A stretch of 64,000 bases of DNA from Blastococcus saxobsidens DD2 (GCF_000284015.1 NC_016943.1:351541-415540), one strand, 5' to 3'. Counted from the stretch's first letter, positions 15,943 through 26,760 are shown. Numbers and translations are program-made. The notes: a model not told the origin generated them from the sequence alone.

Positions 15943-17025
15943 TCATCGAGGGACGACGGGCAGCGCCTCGTCGTTGAACTCCCCAGCGTTCTGGGACAGG
16001 GAGTCGTTCCGCAGGTAAGCCCACATGCGCTCGGCGGTCACCGTGTCCAGGTAGACGACGCTCGCCGAACCCTCCCGCCCGGTACCCAGCACCGGTGCGG
16101 TGAAGAAGTCGATGGCGTCGGGTCTGAGGTTGCGCAGCGAGTACGCCAGCGCCAGCAGATCGGCGTTGCCGAGCGTGTCGTCGACCGCCACCCCCCTGGT
16201 GACGGCGAGCAGTGCGGCGTCGAGCCGGCCCGGGTTGCTGAACGTGTCGGCCTGGAACAACTTGGTGAACATGGCCTGCAGGTACTGCTGCTGTCGCCGT
16301 ACCCGGTCGAAGTCCCCGCCGGGCAGGCTCTTGCGCTGCGCCAGATACCAGCGCGCCTCGGCGCCATCGAGGTGGTTCACCCCGGCCTCGAAGGTGTACG
16401 GGCCGTTCGTCGTCGTCTCGGCGACGTCCACGTCGACACCGCCTAGATCGTCGGTCACCTGAATCAGTCCCGCGAAGTCGATCGCCACGTAGTGGTCGAT
16501 GCGCACGTCGGTCAGCTGCTCGACGGTCTCGATCAGGAGGGCCGGCCCGCCGTAGGCGTACGCGGCATTGATCTTATCCGTGCCGTAGCCAGGGATCTCC
16601 ACCCACGAGTCGCGAGGAATCGAGATCAGTTGGGCGTACTGCCGGTCGGCCGAGAAGCGGGCGAGCATGACGGCGTCCGCCCGGCCGCCGGACGCGATGC
16701 CTTCGTCCGCCGTCGCCCGGGAGTCGGAGCCGACCAGCAGGAATGTGACCGGCTCGTTCCCGGACGGCTCCGCAGGTGTGGCCGGTGCCGGCCGCGTGCC
16801 CGCATCCAGCCTGGCGAAGACGTCGGAGACCCGGTCGATGTTGCTGGCGTAGCGATCGGTGAGGAACCACAGGGCACCACTGACCAGCAGGGTGAGTACC
16901 AGCCCCAGCACCCCGATGGCGACGAGCGCCTGGCGCAGAGCCCGGTCCCGGCGAAGCGGCGCTAACGGCGCGGGCGCAGCCCCTGTATCGGCAGGTCGAT
17001 CCAGATCGGCGATCTCGGTGCGCAT
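15943..17025 (-). CDS. LytR-CpsA-Psr (LCP) family glycopolymer ligase
   Basis: A 360-aa membrane-anchored protein: a cytoplasmic tail, one TM helix (LVAIGVLGLVLTLLVSGALW), then the extracellular LCP domain with VTFLLVGSDSR, DAVMLARFSAD, ISIPRDSWVEIPG, and DLGGVDVDV. LCP enzymes transfer polyprenyl-linked glycans onto peptidoglycan or other wall polymers. The ATG at 17025 has GGGGGA 5 bp upstream; the frame is open further 5' but without a site. It is a paralogue of the gene at 28487-29634. Confidence 0.9.
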   Translation of the reverse strand: MRTEIADLDRPADTGAAPAPLAPLRRDRALRQALVAIGVLGLVLTLLVSGALWFLTDRYASNIDRVSDVFARLDAGTRPAPATPAEPSGNEPVTFLLVGSDSRATADEGIASGGRADAVMLARFSADRQYAQLISIPRDSWVEIPGYGTDKINAAYAYGGPALLIETVEQLTDVRIDHYVAIDFAGLIQVTDDLGGVDVDVAETTTNGPYTFEAGVNHLDGAEARWYLAQRKSLPGGDFDRVRRQQQYLQAMFTKLFQADTFSNPGRLDAALLAVTRGVAVDDTLGNADLLALAYSLRNLRPDAIDFFTAPVLGTGREGSASVVYLDTVTAERMWAYLRNDSLSQNAGEFNDEALPVVPR

Positions 17026-17303
17026 CGGTTCCCCCAACGACGACGACAGCATCGACGTTACGCTGGGTAACCGCAGGTCGGTACGCTCTGTAACCCACTC
17101 AGGTGACGGCGGCGGGCCGGTATGGCCCAGAGTCACCCGACGTAGGTGGAACCGGCGCGGTCACCGGCCATGTCATGGGTCTCGGGCCACCCATGTCCAG
17201 GTCTGTCGGGGCGAGGGGCGTCAGGCCGGCCTGCGCCCGCGGTGCGCCGCTGCCCGCACGAACGCCGCGATGCACCCCCGAAAGAGGGGGCATCGGCGCA
17301 CCG

Positions 17304-17531
17304 CTACCCGCCCCGAGAGCGCCGCCCGCCGCCGGCTCGCCGTCCCCGGGAAGAGGAGCCCACGAGGCGAGCGGGCCCCCCGGCAGCGACGCGCGGCACC
17401 CACGCGTCGTCTTCGGCGCGGCCGACCCGGGCCGCCTCGGCATCGGCAAGGCGGACGCCCCGGCCGATCACCACGCCGGCCGCGATGGCGACGATCACCC
17501 ACACCGCTGGGAGCATTACCACCCACGTCAT
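17304..17531 (-). CDS. Small membrane protein, TM-GRGVRLAD family (copy 1)
   Basis: A 75-aa protein of unknown function. One N-terminal TM helix (VVMLPAVWVIVAIAAGVVIG) is followed at once by RGVRLADAEAARV, then a polar, Gly/Arg-rich tail. The motif hhGR[GA][IV]R[LV]AD after a TM helix recurs in six proteins of this window. It lies upstream of an LCP gene on the same strand, an arrangement repeated at 29738-29974/28487-29634. The tail may be partly out of frame with an ancestral one; the TM-motif part is the conserved piece. Confidence 0.6.
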   Translation of the reverse strand: MTWVVMLPAVWVIVAIAAGVVIGRGVRLADAEAARVGRAEDDAWVPRVAAGGPARLVGSSSRGRRAGGGRRSRGG

Positions 17532-17698
17532 GCGCTCTTCCTAGGTGTCGCCGGCTCGGAGGCCGGATGCCGATGTGAGGAACGCATCGCACGTTGGCGC
17601 CACTGTGATCTGCTCCATTGCCCGCAACGATAATGGCCATGCGCACGCTCGGGTTACGGAACTGCATCAGCAGGGTTGCGGCTCCGGGACGGGGCCGG

Positions 17699-18546
17699 TC
17701 AACGCCTCCCGCGTAACGGTGCCGACTGGCAGGGTGCCACCGCGCAGCCCAACTCTCCAGTGGCTGCACGACGACCGAGTAGAGCAGGCAGGCAGGCGCC
17801 GGCGATCGAGCCGGCCACGGCGAGCAGCGGCGCACCCTTGCCCGTCACGGCCGTGGTGGGCACCAGCACGTAGCCCACCGTCCGGATCACCTGCTGGTGG
17901 GTGAGGTAGAAGACGAACGACCACTCGCCGAGATGCACCAGCAGCGGGTGCAAAACGCCGACGGGCGGCCCTCGAGGTCGGCCTGGGCGGCCGTCGCGAT
18001 CACCCAGCGGAAACGGGATGAACGGGATGCCCACCAAATCAGGGTAGCCGGGGACCGACACCGCGGCGGCGGCCAGCGCGAGGGGCGACGGAAAGGCCGA
18101 GCCGGTACCGACCGCGCCCTGCGTCATCCACAGCGCGATCAGGACGCCGAGGCGGAACCTCACAGCCGCTAGATTCCTGGCCCCGCAGTACTTGTTGGCC
18201 GGGAAGCACGCGTGCGCGGCCCACGGATGACGGAGTCATGTGCGGCAGGAGCATGCCGATCCGTTCGCGGTAGGCCGGCGCGTTCAGCGGGATGAACGCG
18301 ACGACGGCAACTCAGTAGGCCGGCGCGATGCGTCCGCACCGGCGGCGGTAGAACAACCCGGCTCGGCCGCCGGTGCGATGGGTTCAGGTCAGCACATAGC
18401 CGCTGAGGATGAAGAAGAAGCGCACGCCGGCTGCGCGGCCGGCGAGTCTCCCGCCGTGCCGCGACCGGTGGCGGCCGATCGCTATCGGCCGGCGGTTCCG
18501 GTCGGCAGCAACTCCTGCACCCGTGTGAGGTGGTCGGGCAGCCGTC
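17699..18546 (-). pseudogene. Acyltransferase-3 (OafA-like) pseudogene
   Basis: Fragments of an acyltransferase-3 membrane protein occur in several minus-strand frames. VRFFFILSGYVLT (about 18385-18425) is the conserved second-helix motif and is followed by an in-frame TGA. LGEWSFVFYLTHQQVIRTVG (about 17870-17930) is the C-terminal YLTHQ motif. The space between is about 450 bp, too short, and needs frame changes. Such proteins O-acylate surface glycans; this copy is not expected to work. The 17536-17698 stretch holds no gene. Confidence 0.75.
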
Positions 18547-18548
18547 GC

Positions 18549-19868
18549 TCAGCCCGCGCGGCGGCCGAGTGCGCGGTAGGTCCACCCGGCGGCGGTCCAG
18601 GCGTCCCGGTCGAGGGCGTTGCGGCCGTCGAGCACCCGCTTCTGCTTGACGATCTTGCCGAAGGCGACCGGGTCGAGCTGCCGGTAGTCCTTCCACTCGG
18701 TGAGCACCAGGACGGCGTCGGCACGATCGGCCGCCTCCTCCGCCGTGTCGGCGTAGTCCAGCTGCGGCCACAGCCGCCGGCTGTTCTCCACGGCGGCCGG
18801 GTCGGTCACCCGGACGACGGCGCCCTGCAGCTGCAGCTGGGCGGCGACGTTGAGGGCCGGGGAGTCGCGGATGTCGTCGCTGTCGGGCTTGAAGGCCGCA
18901 CCCAGGACGGCGACGCGCTTGCCGAGCAGCGAGCCGTCGCACACCTCACGGGCCAACTCCACCATCCGGATCCGCCGGCGCATGTTGATGTTGTCGACCT
19001 CGCGCAGGAACGTCAGCGCCTGGTCCGCGCCCAGCTCACCGGCCCGCGCCATGAAGGCGCGGATGTCCTTGGGCAGGCAGCCGCCACCGAATCCGAGGCC
19101 CGCGTTGAGGAACTTGCGGCCGATGCGGTCGTCATAGCCGATGGCGTCGGCCAGCAGCTTCACGTCGGCGCCGGTGGCCTCGCACAGCTCGGCCATCGCG
19201 TTGATGAAGGAGATCTTGGTGGCGAGGAAGGAGTTGGCGGCCGTCTTCACCATCTCCGCGGTGGCGTAGTCGCTCTCCACCTTGGGTGTGCCGCGCTCGA
19301 CGATCGGGGCGTACACCTCGTCCAGCAGCTTCCGCGCGGTGTCGCCGTCCGGACAGGAGGGGAGTCCGTAGACCAGCCGGTCGGGGTGCAGGGTGTCCTC
19401 GACGGCGAAGCCCTCGCGCAGGAACTCGGGGTTCCAGGCGAGCAGGGCGCCGGGCACTTTGTCGCCGATCAGCTCGGCCAGCCGGGCCGCCGTGCCCACC
19501 GGCACGGTGGACTTCCCGACGACGAGCTCGCCGGTGGCGAGGATATCGAGCAGCGACTCGACCGCTCCCTGGACATAGCGCATGTCGGCGGCGTACTCGC
19601 CGCGGCGCTGCGGCGTCCCGACGCAGACGAAGTGCACCGCCGCGCCGGCGGCGTCGGCGAAGTCGGTGGAGAAGCGCAGCCGCCCGGTGGCGAGGGTGCG
19701 GGCCAGAAGCTCCTCGAAGCCCGGCTCGAAGAAGGGGGCTCGGGCCTGCGATAGCGCCTCGATTTTCGGGCGGTCGACGTCGATGCCGACGACATCGTGA
19801 CCCAGCTCGGCCATCGACGCGGCGTGCACGGCGCCCAGGTATCCGCATCCGATGACCGAGATCTTCAT
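18549..19868 (-). CDS. UDP-glucose 6-dehydrogenase, copy 1
   Basis: A 439-aa enzyme that oxidises UDP-glucose to UDP-glucuronate with two NAD+. It has the N-terminal Rossmann loop SVIGCGYLGAVHAASMAELG, NPEFLREGFA, the NAD-linker KTAANSFLATKISFINAMAE, the catalytic Cys in GFGGGCLPKDIRAFM, and AAFKPDSDDIRDSP. ATG 19868 follows GTGGAG; an upstream in-frame ATG at 19880 lacks a site. It is nearly identical from about residue 200 to 365 to the copy at 27152-28471, while the N-terminal quarter differs. Either may feed the polysaccharide synthase operon at 22.5-26.6 kb. Confidence 0.93.
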   Translation of the reverse strand: MKISVIGCGYLGAVHAASMAELGHDVVGIDVDRPKIEALSQARAPFFEPGFEELLARTLATGRLRFSTDFADAAGAAVHFVCVGTPQRRGEYAADMRYVQGAVESLLDILATGELVVGKSTVPVGTAARLAELIGDKVPGALLAWNPEFLREGFAVEDTLHPDRLVYGLPSCPDGDTARKLLDEVYAPIVERGTPKVESDYATAEMVKTAANSFLATKISFINAMAELCEATGADVKLLADAIGYDDRIGRKFLNAGLGFGGGCLPKDIRAFMARAGELGADQALTFLREVDNINMRRRIRMVELAREVCDGSLLGKRVAVLGAAFKPDSDDIRDSPALNVAAQLQLQGAVVRVTDPAAVENSRRLWPQLDYADTAEEAADRADAVLVLTEWKDYRQLDPVAFGKIVKQKRVLDGRNALDRDAWTAAGWTYRALGRRAG

Positions 19869-21140
<1,272 letters not shown>

Positions 21141-21182
21141 GCCTGCGAACGCCCCGGCCGAAAAAGTCGGGACGGGACGGTC

Positions 21183-22109
21183 ATGTTCCGCGCACCACCT
21201 GCCGATCACGAGCATGTGTGGTGGCTCTGGATCGTCGGTGGACTGGTCGTCTGGCTGGTCCTCGCGACCCTGCTCGCCGTCGTCATCGGCCGGGGCATCC
21301 GGCTGGCCGACCGCGGCACCGCTGCCAGCTATCCGACGCTGACCACCGCCGATCTGCCGAGCTCCGCTGCCGCCGCGCCCGCCGCCGCCCCTGCTGCCCG
21401 CCGCGCCCGGCGGCGCGCCGTGCCGCTGCCCCCGGTGGGCATCGCCCTGGCCGGGCTCGCCGTCGCGCTCATGACCACCGGCTACGCCCTCCGGCTGTCC
21501 GGTGGCACCGGCCCGGCCGCCCAGCTGCTCTCGATGGACGCCCCCGCGTCGCTGCCCCGCCTGTACGTGACCGCGCTCTTCGGCGCCGCGGCCCTCGTCG
21601 CCGTCGCCGGGGCGGCCACCACCCGCCGCAGCTGGTGGCTGGCCGTCGGCCTGGTGGCCGGCGGGATCGCCGCGGTGAAGGCCGGCAGCACCGTGCACGT
21701 GGAGGGCATGCGTGCCCTGGCCGATGTGGTCGGGGCGCGGGGCGCGGTGGTCGTCAGCGTCCTGGCCGCCGCCGCCGTCGTCTCCGCACTCTGGTTCCTC
21801 AGCCGCACCGAACGCCGAGACCGCCGGCGGGTGCTCGGCGCCCTCACCGGCTACGCCGTCGCCGCCGTCGGGCTGTCTGCCCTCGCCACGGTCGCGCCCG
21901 GGAGCTGGGCGGTGACCGCGACCTTCGTCGAGGAGGCCGGCGAGGCGCTGGCCGGTGTCGCCTTCCTGATGGCCGCCCTCCTCGGGGTGGCGCCGCGGCT
22001 GGTGCTCCCGGCCGACTGGGCGCTGCGCCGCACCGCCGACGCCCAGAGCCTCGAGGTGGCCGACGTCCTGCCCGGCCGCTCGACGGCCGGCGGCACCGCG
22101 CGCGGCTGA
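21183..22109 (+). CDS. Multi-pass membrane protein with N-terminal TM-GRGIRLAD motif (copy 2)
   Basis: A 308-aa protein of unknown function. The first helix LVVWLVLATLLAVVIGRGIRLADRG carries the window's recurrent motif. A Pro/Ala-rich linker (residues 45-80) leads to a six-TM domain containing STVHVEG and FVEEAGEALAGVAF, acidic and His residues inside membrane segments. This domain resembles the six-TM protein at 38413-39188 in layout. The ATG 21183 context GGGACGGGACGGTCATGTTC is shared with copies 4 and 5. A near-identical paralogue is at 30221-31057, and both are followed by a small CRCG-type gene on the opposite strand. Confidence 0.75.
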   Translation: MFRAPPADHEHVWWLWIVGGLVVWLVLATLLAVVIGRGIRLADRGTAASYPTLTTADLPSSAAAAPAAAPAARRARRRAVPLPPVGIALAGLAVALMTTGYALRLSGGTGPAAQLLSMDAPASLPRLYVTALFGAAALVAVAGAATTRRSWWLAVGLVAGGIAAVKAGSTVHVEGMRALADVVGARGAVVVSVLAAAAVVSALWFLSRTERRDRRRVLGALTGYAVAAVGLSALATVAPGSWAVTATFVEEAGEALAGVAFLMAALLGVAPRLVLPADWALRRTADAQSLEVADVLPGRSTAGGTARG

Positions 22110-22122
22110 CCGCCCGCCCGGA

Positions 22123-22311
22123 TCAGAAGCCGGGGCGCACCACGCCGCAGCGGCAGGCGTACAGGCTCGATCCGCTGAACGGATCGTGGCCCGCCCAGTG
22201 GTACCAGTGCAGGTGCACCGACGAGTGCCGTCTCCGGCGGGCGTCGCTGCTCACACGGTCGGATTCACCCGGCTGCTCGTTCCTGTCGGTCAACAGGTGC
22301 CGGTCCAGCAC
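22123..22311 (-). CDS. Small orphan protein ending HLHW...CRCGVVRPGF (family copy A)
   Basis: About 62 aa from GTG 22311; the frame is open further upstream, where IGVVVLDRHLLTDRN resembles copy D, so the real N-terminus may be earlier. The C-terminal signature is VHLHWYHWAGHDPFSG followed by SSLYACRCGVVRPGF and stop. The paired His and CxC could bind metal. Codon differences between copies are mostly synonymous, which supports a coding role. It is convergent with the membrane protein at 21183-22109. Function unknown. Confidence 0.55.
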   Translation of the reverse strand: MLDRHLLTDRNEQPGESDRVSSDARRRRHSSVHLHWYHWAGHDPFSGSSLYACRCGVVRPGF

Positions 22312-22452
22312 GACTACTCCGATCCGGGAGCCGAAGCCCCTATCTGCGCTGCTGCTTGTCGCACTCGAGTCAGGTCGGTGTGTACCACCCGGGCGAGCTC
22401 AGGGGTAGCTCGCCGGCCACGGTCGGCGCTTGCTCCGTGCCGACGATCGTGG

Positions 22453-23589
22453 TCAGCCTGCAGAGCAGGGCACGTTGCTCAGGGCCTTCCCGCCCTCGCT
22501 GGAGTTGTCGCACTCGACCGTGGTGCTCTCCCGGAGCGCCCGGTTGCCTGCCGCGTTGTAGCCCAGCTCGGCGACCCCGACGGCCCGGTTCCCCGAGAAC
22601 ACGTTGCCCTTGCCCCAGCCGTCGGCCACGTCGTGCACCTGGAAACCGTCGACCGGCGAGTTCTGGCCGGTGTTGCCCTCGATGAGCCAGTCATTGCCCT
22701 TCACGTCCACCCAGGAGTCGGCCTCCACCATGTCGGAGCCGTCGAAGGTGTTGCCGCGCAGCACCCCTCCGGTCGTCCCTTCCTTGATGTCCACGGCTTC
22801 CGAGGTGGTGCCGGCGATGTCGTTGCCCTCGATGAGGTTCCGGTCGCTGCGGTCGGGCTCGCAATCGGTCTGCCGGCACCAGTTGCTCTCGGCGCTGCCG
22901 ATGTAGATGCCCTCGCCGTACTTGGGCTTCCGCAAGCCGGTGTCGCGCACCGTGTTCCCCACGACGACGTTGTCCGAGCTGTTGGTACGGAGGTGGATCG
23001 CCTCATCGCCCATGGAGGTCACCAGCAGATCCTCGATCCGGTGGCCGGTGCCCGCGTCCACCATCACCCCCTTCTTGCCGCCGGTCACGGTGAAGCCGAG
23101 CAGGTGCCAGGAGGAGGCGCCTTGCAGGTGCAGCGCGTAGTCACCGTCGATGTCGCCGCCGTCCAGCACGGCGTCCCGGCTGCCGCACAGCAGGATCGGG
23201 GCGTCCGGCGTCGCCGCCGTCGTCGCCACGAAGCTGCCCTCGTACGTGCCGTCGGCCAGGCGGATGACCTGCCCGGGACGGGCGTCCTCGAGAGCGGTCT
23301 CCAGCCCGTCGGCATCGGTCACCTCCACGGCCTCGACGTCGGCACAGGCCGGCGGCAGCTCGGACGTGCCGGCGGCGCTCTCCTCCACCGGGGGAGGGGG
23401 AGGCGTCGGAGCGGTCGTGCTGGTCTCCGGGGCGGCCGACGGCGACGGCGCGGAGGAGGTGGTGTCGGTCGAGCCCGACGTGCAGGCGCCGGCGGTCAAC
23501 GCGACGGCCAGGGGGAGCAGGACGTGCCGCCACACCCGGTGGGGCCGGGTGGCAGCCCGCCGGGTGGCGGCTGTCGGTGTGCTGGTCAT
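22453..23589 (-). CDS. Secreted lipoprotein with right-handed parallel beta-helix
   Basis: A 378-aa exported protein. The signal peptide ends in a lipobox (VALTAGAC, Cys about residue 36), followed by a Ser/Thr/Pro linker and a right-handed beta-helix: EVTDADGLETALEDARPGQV, LHLQGASSWHLLGFTVTGG, then repeated N-x-V/G-N turns (SDNVVVGNTVRDTG, RNLIEGNDIAG). Such folds occur in polysaccharide lyases of family PL6 and in C5-epimerases. It is the third gene of the synthase operon (ATGA-type overlap with the next gene upstream), so it probably acts on the polymer outside the cell. A C-terminal remnant of a paralogue lies at 31196-31275. Confidence 0.82.
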   Translation of the reverse strand: MTSTPTAATRRAATRPHRVWRHVLLPLAVALTAGACTSGSTDTTSSAPSPSAAPETSTTAPTPPPPPVEESAAGTSELPPACADVEAVEVTDADGLETALEDARPGQVIRLADGTYEGSFVATTAATPDAPILLCGSRDAVLDGGDIDGDYALHLQGASSWHLLGFTVTGGKKGVMVDAGTGHRIEDLLVTSMGDEAIHLRTNSSDNVVVGNTVRDTGLRKPKYGEGIYIGSAESNWCRQTDCEPDRSDRNLIEGNDIAGTTSEAVDIKEGTTGGVLRGNTFDGSDMVEADSWVDVKGNDWLIEGNTGQNSPVDGFQVHDVADGWGKGNVFSGNRAVGVAELGYNAAGNRALRESTTVECDNSSEGGKALSNVPCSAG

Positions 23590-25301
23590 GCGTGGCCTCC
23601 TGAGGTGATCGGTCGGCCGAGGTCGACGCGTCGTGCTGCCGTGCGTTCCCGCCGGATGGCGTCCTGGTATGGCGGGGTGCCGACCGATGGGCGGTTGCGG
23701 CGGGCCCGTAGCGCGAGCGCGAGGGGTACGCCCAGGATCACCACCCAGAGGACCAGCATGGGGTGGTTGGGCACGAACGTGGACCAGTAGACCCAGTTGT
23801 CGCGGTCGCGGGTCCAGCCCTCGAGGTCGTTGCCGATCTGCTCGACCACCACGCCGGGGGAGAGGCGGTGCAGGTCCAGACCACTGGGTCCGCGGCCGCC
23901 GATCGAGTTGTCGACGACGGAGGAGGCCACGGCCGGGCCCACCACCGAGATGCCGTGGTTGGTGGCGCCCTCGACGGTGTTCCCGGTGACGGTGCCGCTG
24001 GCGCCGCGCACCCGGATCGCGGTCTCCCCGCCGGTGACCTCGTTGCCGGTGATCGTGGCCGCACCACCGGTCGCCGAGATGCCGAACCGGTGGTCGCCGG
24101 ACACGGTGGTGCCCGCGACCGTCGCCGGGGCCGCGGTGTCGACCAGGACGATGCCGTCCCGGTTGTCCGCCACCTCGGTGCCGACGATGGTCACGTCGCT
24201 GGCCCCGACCACGCGGACGCCGCCTTTCCGGTTGCCGCGCAGCTCGCCGCCGGTGATCGCCAGGCTGCCGTAGGAGCGCAGCGACGCGCCACTGGCCGAT
24301 GGCCCGTCGGAGAGCGGTGCGCCGCTGAAGTAGACGCCGTACTCCGCGTTGTTCGCGGCTGCGACGTCGGTCAGCGTGACGTCCTCGGAGCCCCGGCCTG
24401 CGGCGATGCCGTGCCGGCCGTTCCCCTCCACCAGCGAGTCGAGGACCGAGGTCTCGACCGTCTGCCGGTGTAGCGCGATGCCGTCGATGGCATTCCCGGT
24501 GAACCGGGATCCGGTCACTTCCAGGTCCTCGGTCTCGGACGCGAACAGCCCGTAGTGCCCGTCCTCGAACGAGGAGTCGGTGATGGTGCCGCCCGACGGG
24601 CCGCTGGACCCGCCGGTCAGCGCGACGCCGCCGGTGCGGCCCGCCCAGAAGCCCAGTGCGGTGGTGTCGACGTGGCTGGCGTCCAGGTCTCCGCTCACCA
24701 CGCGGATGTAGGCCCGGCCGTTCCTGACCTGCTCGTCCCGAGCGTTCAGGCGCGTGTTCCAGCTGGTGACGGTGAGCGGGTTCCCGTCGGCGCCGGACAG
24801 CTCGAGGTCGGCCTTCCAGGCAACGAGCGACGCGATCTGTCCGGGGTCGCTGCGCAGCCGCAGGCTCGTGCCCGGAGCGGTGATGTCGAGCCGTGCGCCC
24901 GGCGCCACGAGGACGTGCCCGGTGAGCAGGACGGCACCGCCGGGCTGTTCCTGGGCGACGCCGCTCGCGATCAGGTCGGCCAGCTGGTAGTCGAGGCCGC
25001 GAGGGGTGAGCACCAGCGTCTCGTCACCCTCAATGGCGCGCAGATAGGGGGCCGAGCCGGGACGGAGACCGGCCACCAGGCGCAGCAGCCGGTCGTCCTC
25101 CTCGGTCAGCAGCTGGCGTTGCCGCTTAGCCCCGTCGTCGACGGCGCGGGACTGGGCGGCCAGGAGCGCAGGAGCCGGCAGTGCCGGTGGTGGCTCCTGC
25201 TCGAACGGCTGCAGGGCGGCGACGCCCAGCACGGCCGCGACAAGCGCGAACCCGGCCACCAGCCGCCCGGCCGTGACCCGTCGTCCTTCTCGCGCGCTCA
25301 T
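23586..25301 (-). CDS. Membrane-anchored right-handed parallel beta-helix protein (AlgG-like position)
   Basis: A 571-aa protein with an N-terminal TM helix (LVAGFALVAAVLGVAALQPF), a long parallel beta-helix (about residues 190-480) with many N/G-rich turns such as EGNGRHGIAAG and GGELRGNRKGGVRVVG, and a C-terminal TM helix (PMLVLWVVILGVPLALAL) with a short basic tail. Alginate C5-epimerases (AlgG) and related CASH-domain proteins share this fold, but I cannot identify catalytic residues. It overlaps the GT2 synthase stop by 4 bp, so it belongs to the same transcript and probably modifies or guides the nascent polymer. Confidence 0.8.
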   Translation of the reverse strand: MSAREGRRVTAGRLVAGFALVAAVLGVAALQPFEQEPPPALPAPALLAAQSRAVDDGAKRQRQLLTEEDDRLLRLVAGLRPGSAPYLRAIEGDETLVLTPRGLDYQLADLIASGVAQEQPGGAVLLTGHVLVAPGARLDITAPGTSLRLRSDPGQIASLVAWKADLELSGADGNPLTVTSWNTRLNARDEQVRNGRAYIRVVSGDLDASHVDTTALGFWAGRTGGVALTGGSSGPSGGTITDSSFEDGHYGLFASETEDLEVTGSRFTGNAIDGIALHRQTVETSVLDSLVEGNGRHGIAAGRGSEDVTLTDVAAANNAEYGVYFSGAPLSDGPSASGASLRSYGSLAITGGELRGNRKGGVRVVGASDVTIVGTEVADNRDGIVLVDTAAPATVAGTTVSGDHRFGISATGGAATITGNEVTGGETAIRVRGASGTVTGNTVEGATNHGISVVGPAVASSVVDNSIGGRGPSGLDLHRLSPGVVVEQIGNDLEGWTRDRDNWVYWSTFVPNHPMLVLWVVILGVPLALALRARRNRPSVGTPPYQDAIRRERTAARRVDLGRPITSGGHA

Positions 25302-26566
25302 GCCGGCGCCCCCGCCGGGGCAGCAGTGGCGGTGACCGGTGCGGGAGCGCGCAGGCTCGCCTCGTTCTGGCCCTCGCCGCCGGTGAGGTCGGCGCGGCGG
25401 GTCAGCCAGCCCTGCTTGTTCATGGTCACCAATGCATAGGTCTTGATCGGGAGGGCCACCATGACGATCACCAGGGTCACCAGGGGCAGGATCAGCAGGT
25501 CGCTGGGACGACGGCGGAGATGGCTGTAGCTACGAATGGCCCGACCCAGGAACAGCCAGGTCACCGCGAGACCCAGCCCCCACCAGCCGGTGCCGATGAC
25601 GCCGGCAGCCACCACGTAGTAGATGGCGGCGAACATGGTGACCGGGGTGAACAGGATCTGCAGCACCGTGATCTGGCTGACCAGCGGCACCCGCCACAGC
25701 CAGCCCTTCCACACGGCGGTGAGATAGCAGCGGTAGCTGTTCCGGCTCCACCGCACCCGCTGCTTGCAGAAGGCCTTGAAGCTGCCCGGGAACATCGACA
25801 TCGCCCGGGCGGTGTCCTGGTGCATGGTCTTGTACCCGCTGGCCAGCACCAGCCAGGTCAGCCGGCCGTCGTCACCGGCGATGCAGCGCCGGCCGAGGAA
25901 GAACTCGTGCTCGAGGTTCTCCAGGACCGGCAGCACGGCGCTCCGCCGGTAGGCCCCCGTCCGGCCGGACACGCACACCACGGCGCCGGCCCGTCCGGTC
26001 GCAGGCACGTAGTCGAGGTAGCGCAGATCGATGATCCAGTCGGCCACCCGCCGCCAGATGCTCGACATCGGCAGGTGCACGTTCTGCCGGGTGCTCACCG
26101 CGCCGACCGTGGGGTCGACGAAGGGCATCTGCACGGCTTCCAGCAGCCCCGGACGCCAGTTGGTGTCGGAGTCGCACAGCACCAGGATCTCGCCCTTGGC
26201 TTCCCGGATGCCGACGCCGAGCGCCGAGCGCTTCCCCTCGTGCGCGAAGGACAGCACGACCAACCGGGGATCCTCTCGAGCGGTCAGCCGCCGGAACGCT
26301 TCGTCGTCCTCGAGGTCCAGGACGACGATGACCTCGGTGGGGTCCTGCGCCAGCCAGGTGTCCAGGCACCGCTCCAGCACGTCCGGGTCCTCACGGAACG
26401 ACGGAACGACGACCGACGTGGTCGTCCGGTAGTCGTTGACCGTCGGCCGGTACCGGCTCGAGAGGATCTTGCGGATCAGCCAGATGGACCAGGACAGCGC
26501 GCCCACCACGCCGACCGGGATGAGCAGGTGCCAGTCGCGGGCGACCACGGACAAGAGGTCGGACAT
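25298..26566 (-). CDS. Processive family 2 polysaccharide synthase (hyaluronan synthase/Alg8-like)
   Basis: A 422-aa membrane glycosyltransferase. One N-terminal TM helix precedes a GT-A domain with SVVVPSFRED (51-60), HEGKRSALG (109-117), the DxD motif LCDSDTNW (132-134), GDDGRLT (231-237), and QRVRW (269-273), the QxxRW signature of processive synthases; three to four TM helices follow (about 290-390). GDD and QxxRW together are typical of hyaluronan synthase and Alg8. It would polymerise a UDP- or GDP-sugar and move the chain across the membrane. First gene of a three-gene overlapping operon, divergent from UDP-glucose dehydrogenase at 27152, which suggests a uronic-acid donor. Confidence 0.88.
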   Translation of the reverse strand: MSDLLSVVARDWHLLIPVGVVGALSWSIWLIRKILSSRYRPTVNDYRTTTSVVVPSFREDPDVLERCLDTWLAQDPTEVIVVLDLEDDEAFRRLTAREDPRLVVLSFAHEGKRSALGVGIREAKGEILVLCDSDTNWRPGLLEAVQMPFVDPTVGAVSTRQNVHLPMSSIWRRVADWIIDLRYLDYVPATGRAGAVVCVSGRTGAYRRSAVLPVLENLEHEFFLGRRCIAGDDGRLTWLVLASGYKTMHQDTARAMSMFPGSFKAFCKQRVRWSRNSYRCYLTAVWKGWLWRVPLVSQITVLQILFTPVTMFAAIYYVVAAGVIGTGWWGLGLAVTWLFLGRAIRSYSHLRRRPSDLLILPLVTLVIVMVALPIKTYALVTMNKQGWLTRRADLTGGEGQNEASLRAPAPVTATAAPAGAPA

Positions 26567-26741
26567 CGAGAGCGTTTCTCCAAGAATCTGATGGTGCGAC
26601 GGGCAATGCGGAGAGCCCGGCCGCGGGCATGCACCGTCACGCAGCGCCCGGACGGGAGTCGGCGGCTTGCATGGCCGGTCGTGGAATGCGCACCATGACC
26701 ACTCACCGACGAGTGATTAAATGATTACGCAACGTGAGCAC

Positions 26742-26760
26742 TGCGGGCATGCTGCCCGCA
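26742..26760. promoter_or_regulatory. 8-bp perfect inverted repeat in the divergent synthase/dehydrogenase region
   Basis: TGCGGGCA and TGCCCGCA around a 3-nt loop. It lies 176 bp upstream of the synthase start. It may be an operator or leader hairpin. A shorter CACTC/GAGTG repeat lies at 26700-26715. Confidence 0.4.

Noticed and set aside
18240..19754. Plus-strand open frame of 504 aa over UDP-glucose dehydrogenase
   Set aside because: Antisense shadow of a clear enzyme; typical of high-GC DNA.
22186..23790. Plus-strand 534-aa open frame
   Set aside because: Antisense to the beta-helix lipoprotein; its His/Val/Gly-rich composition is a reverse-frame artefact.
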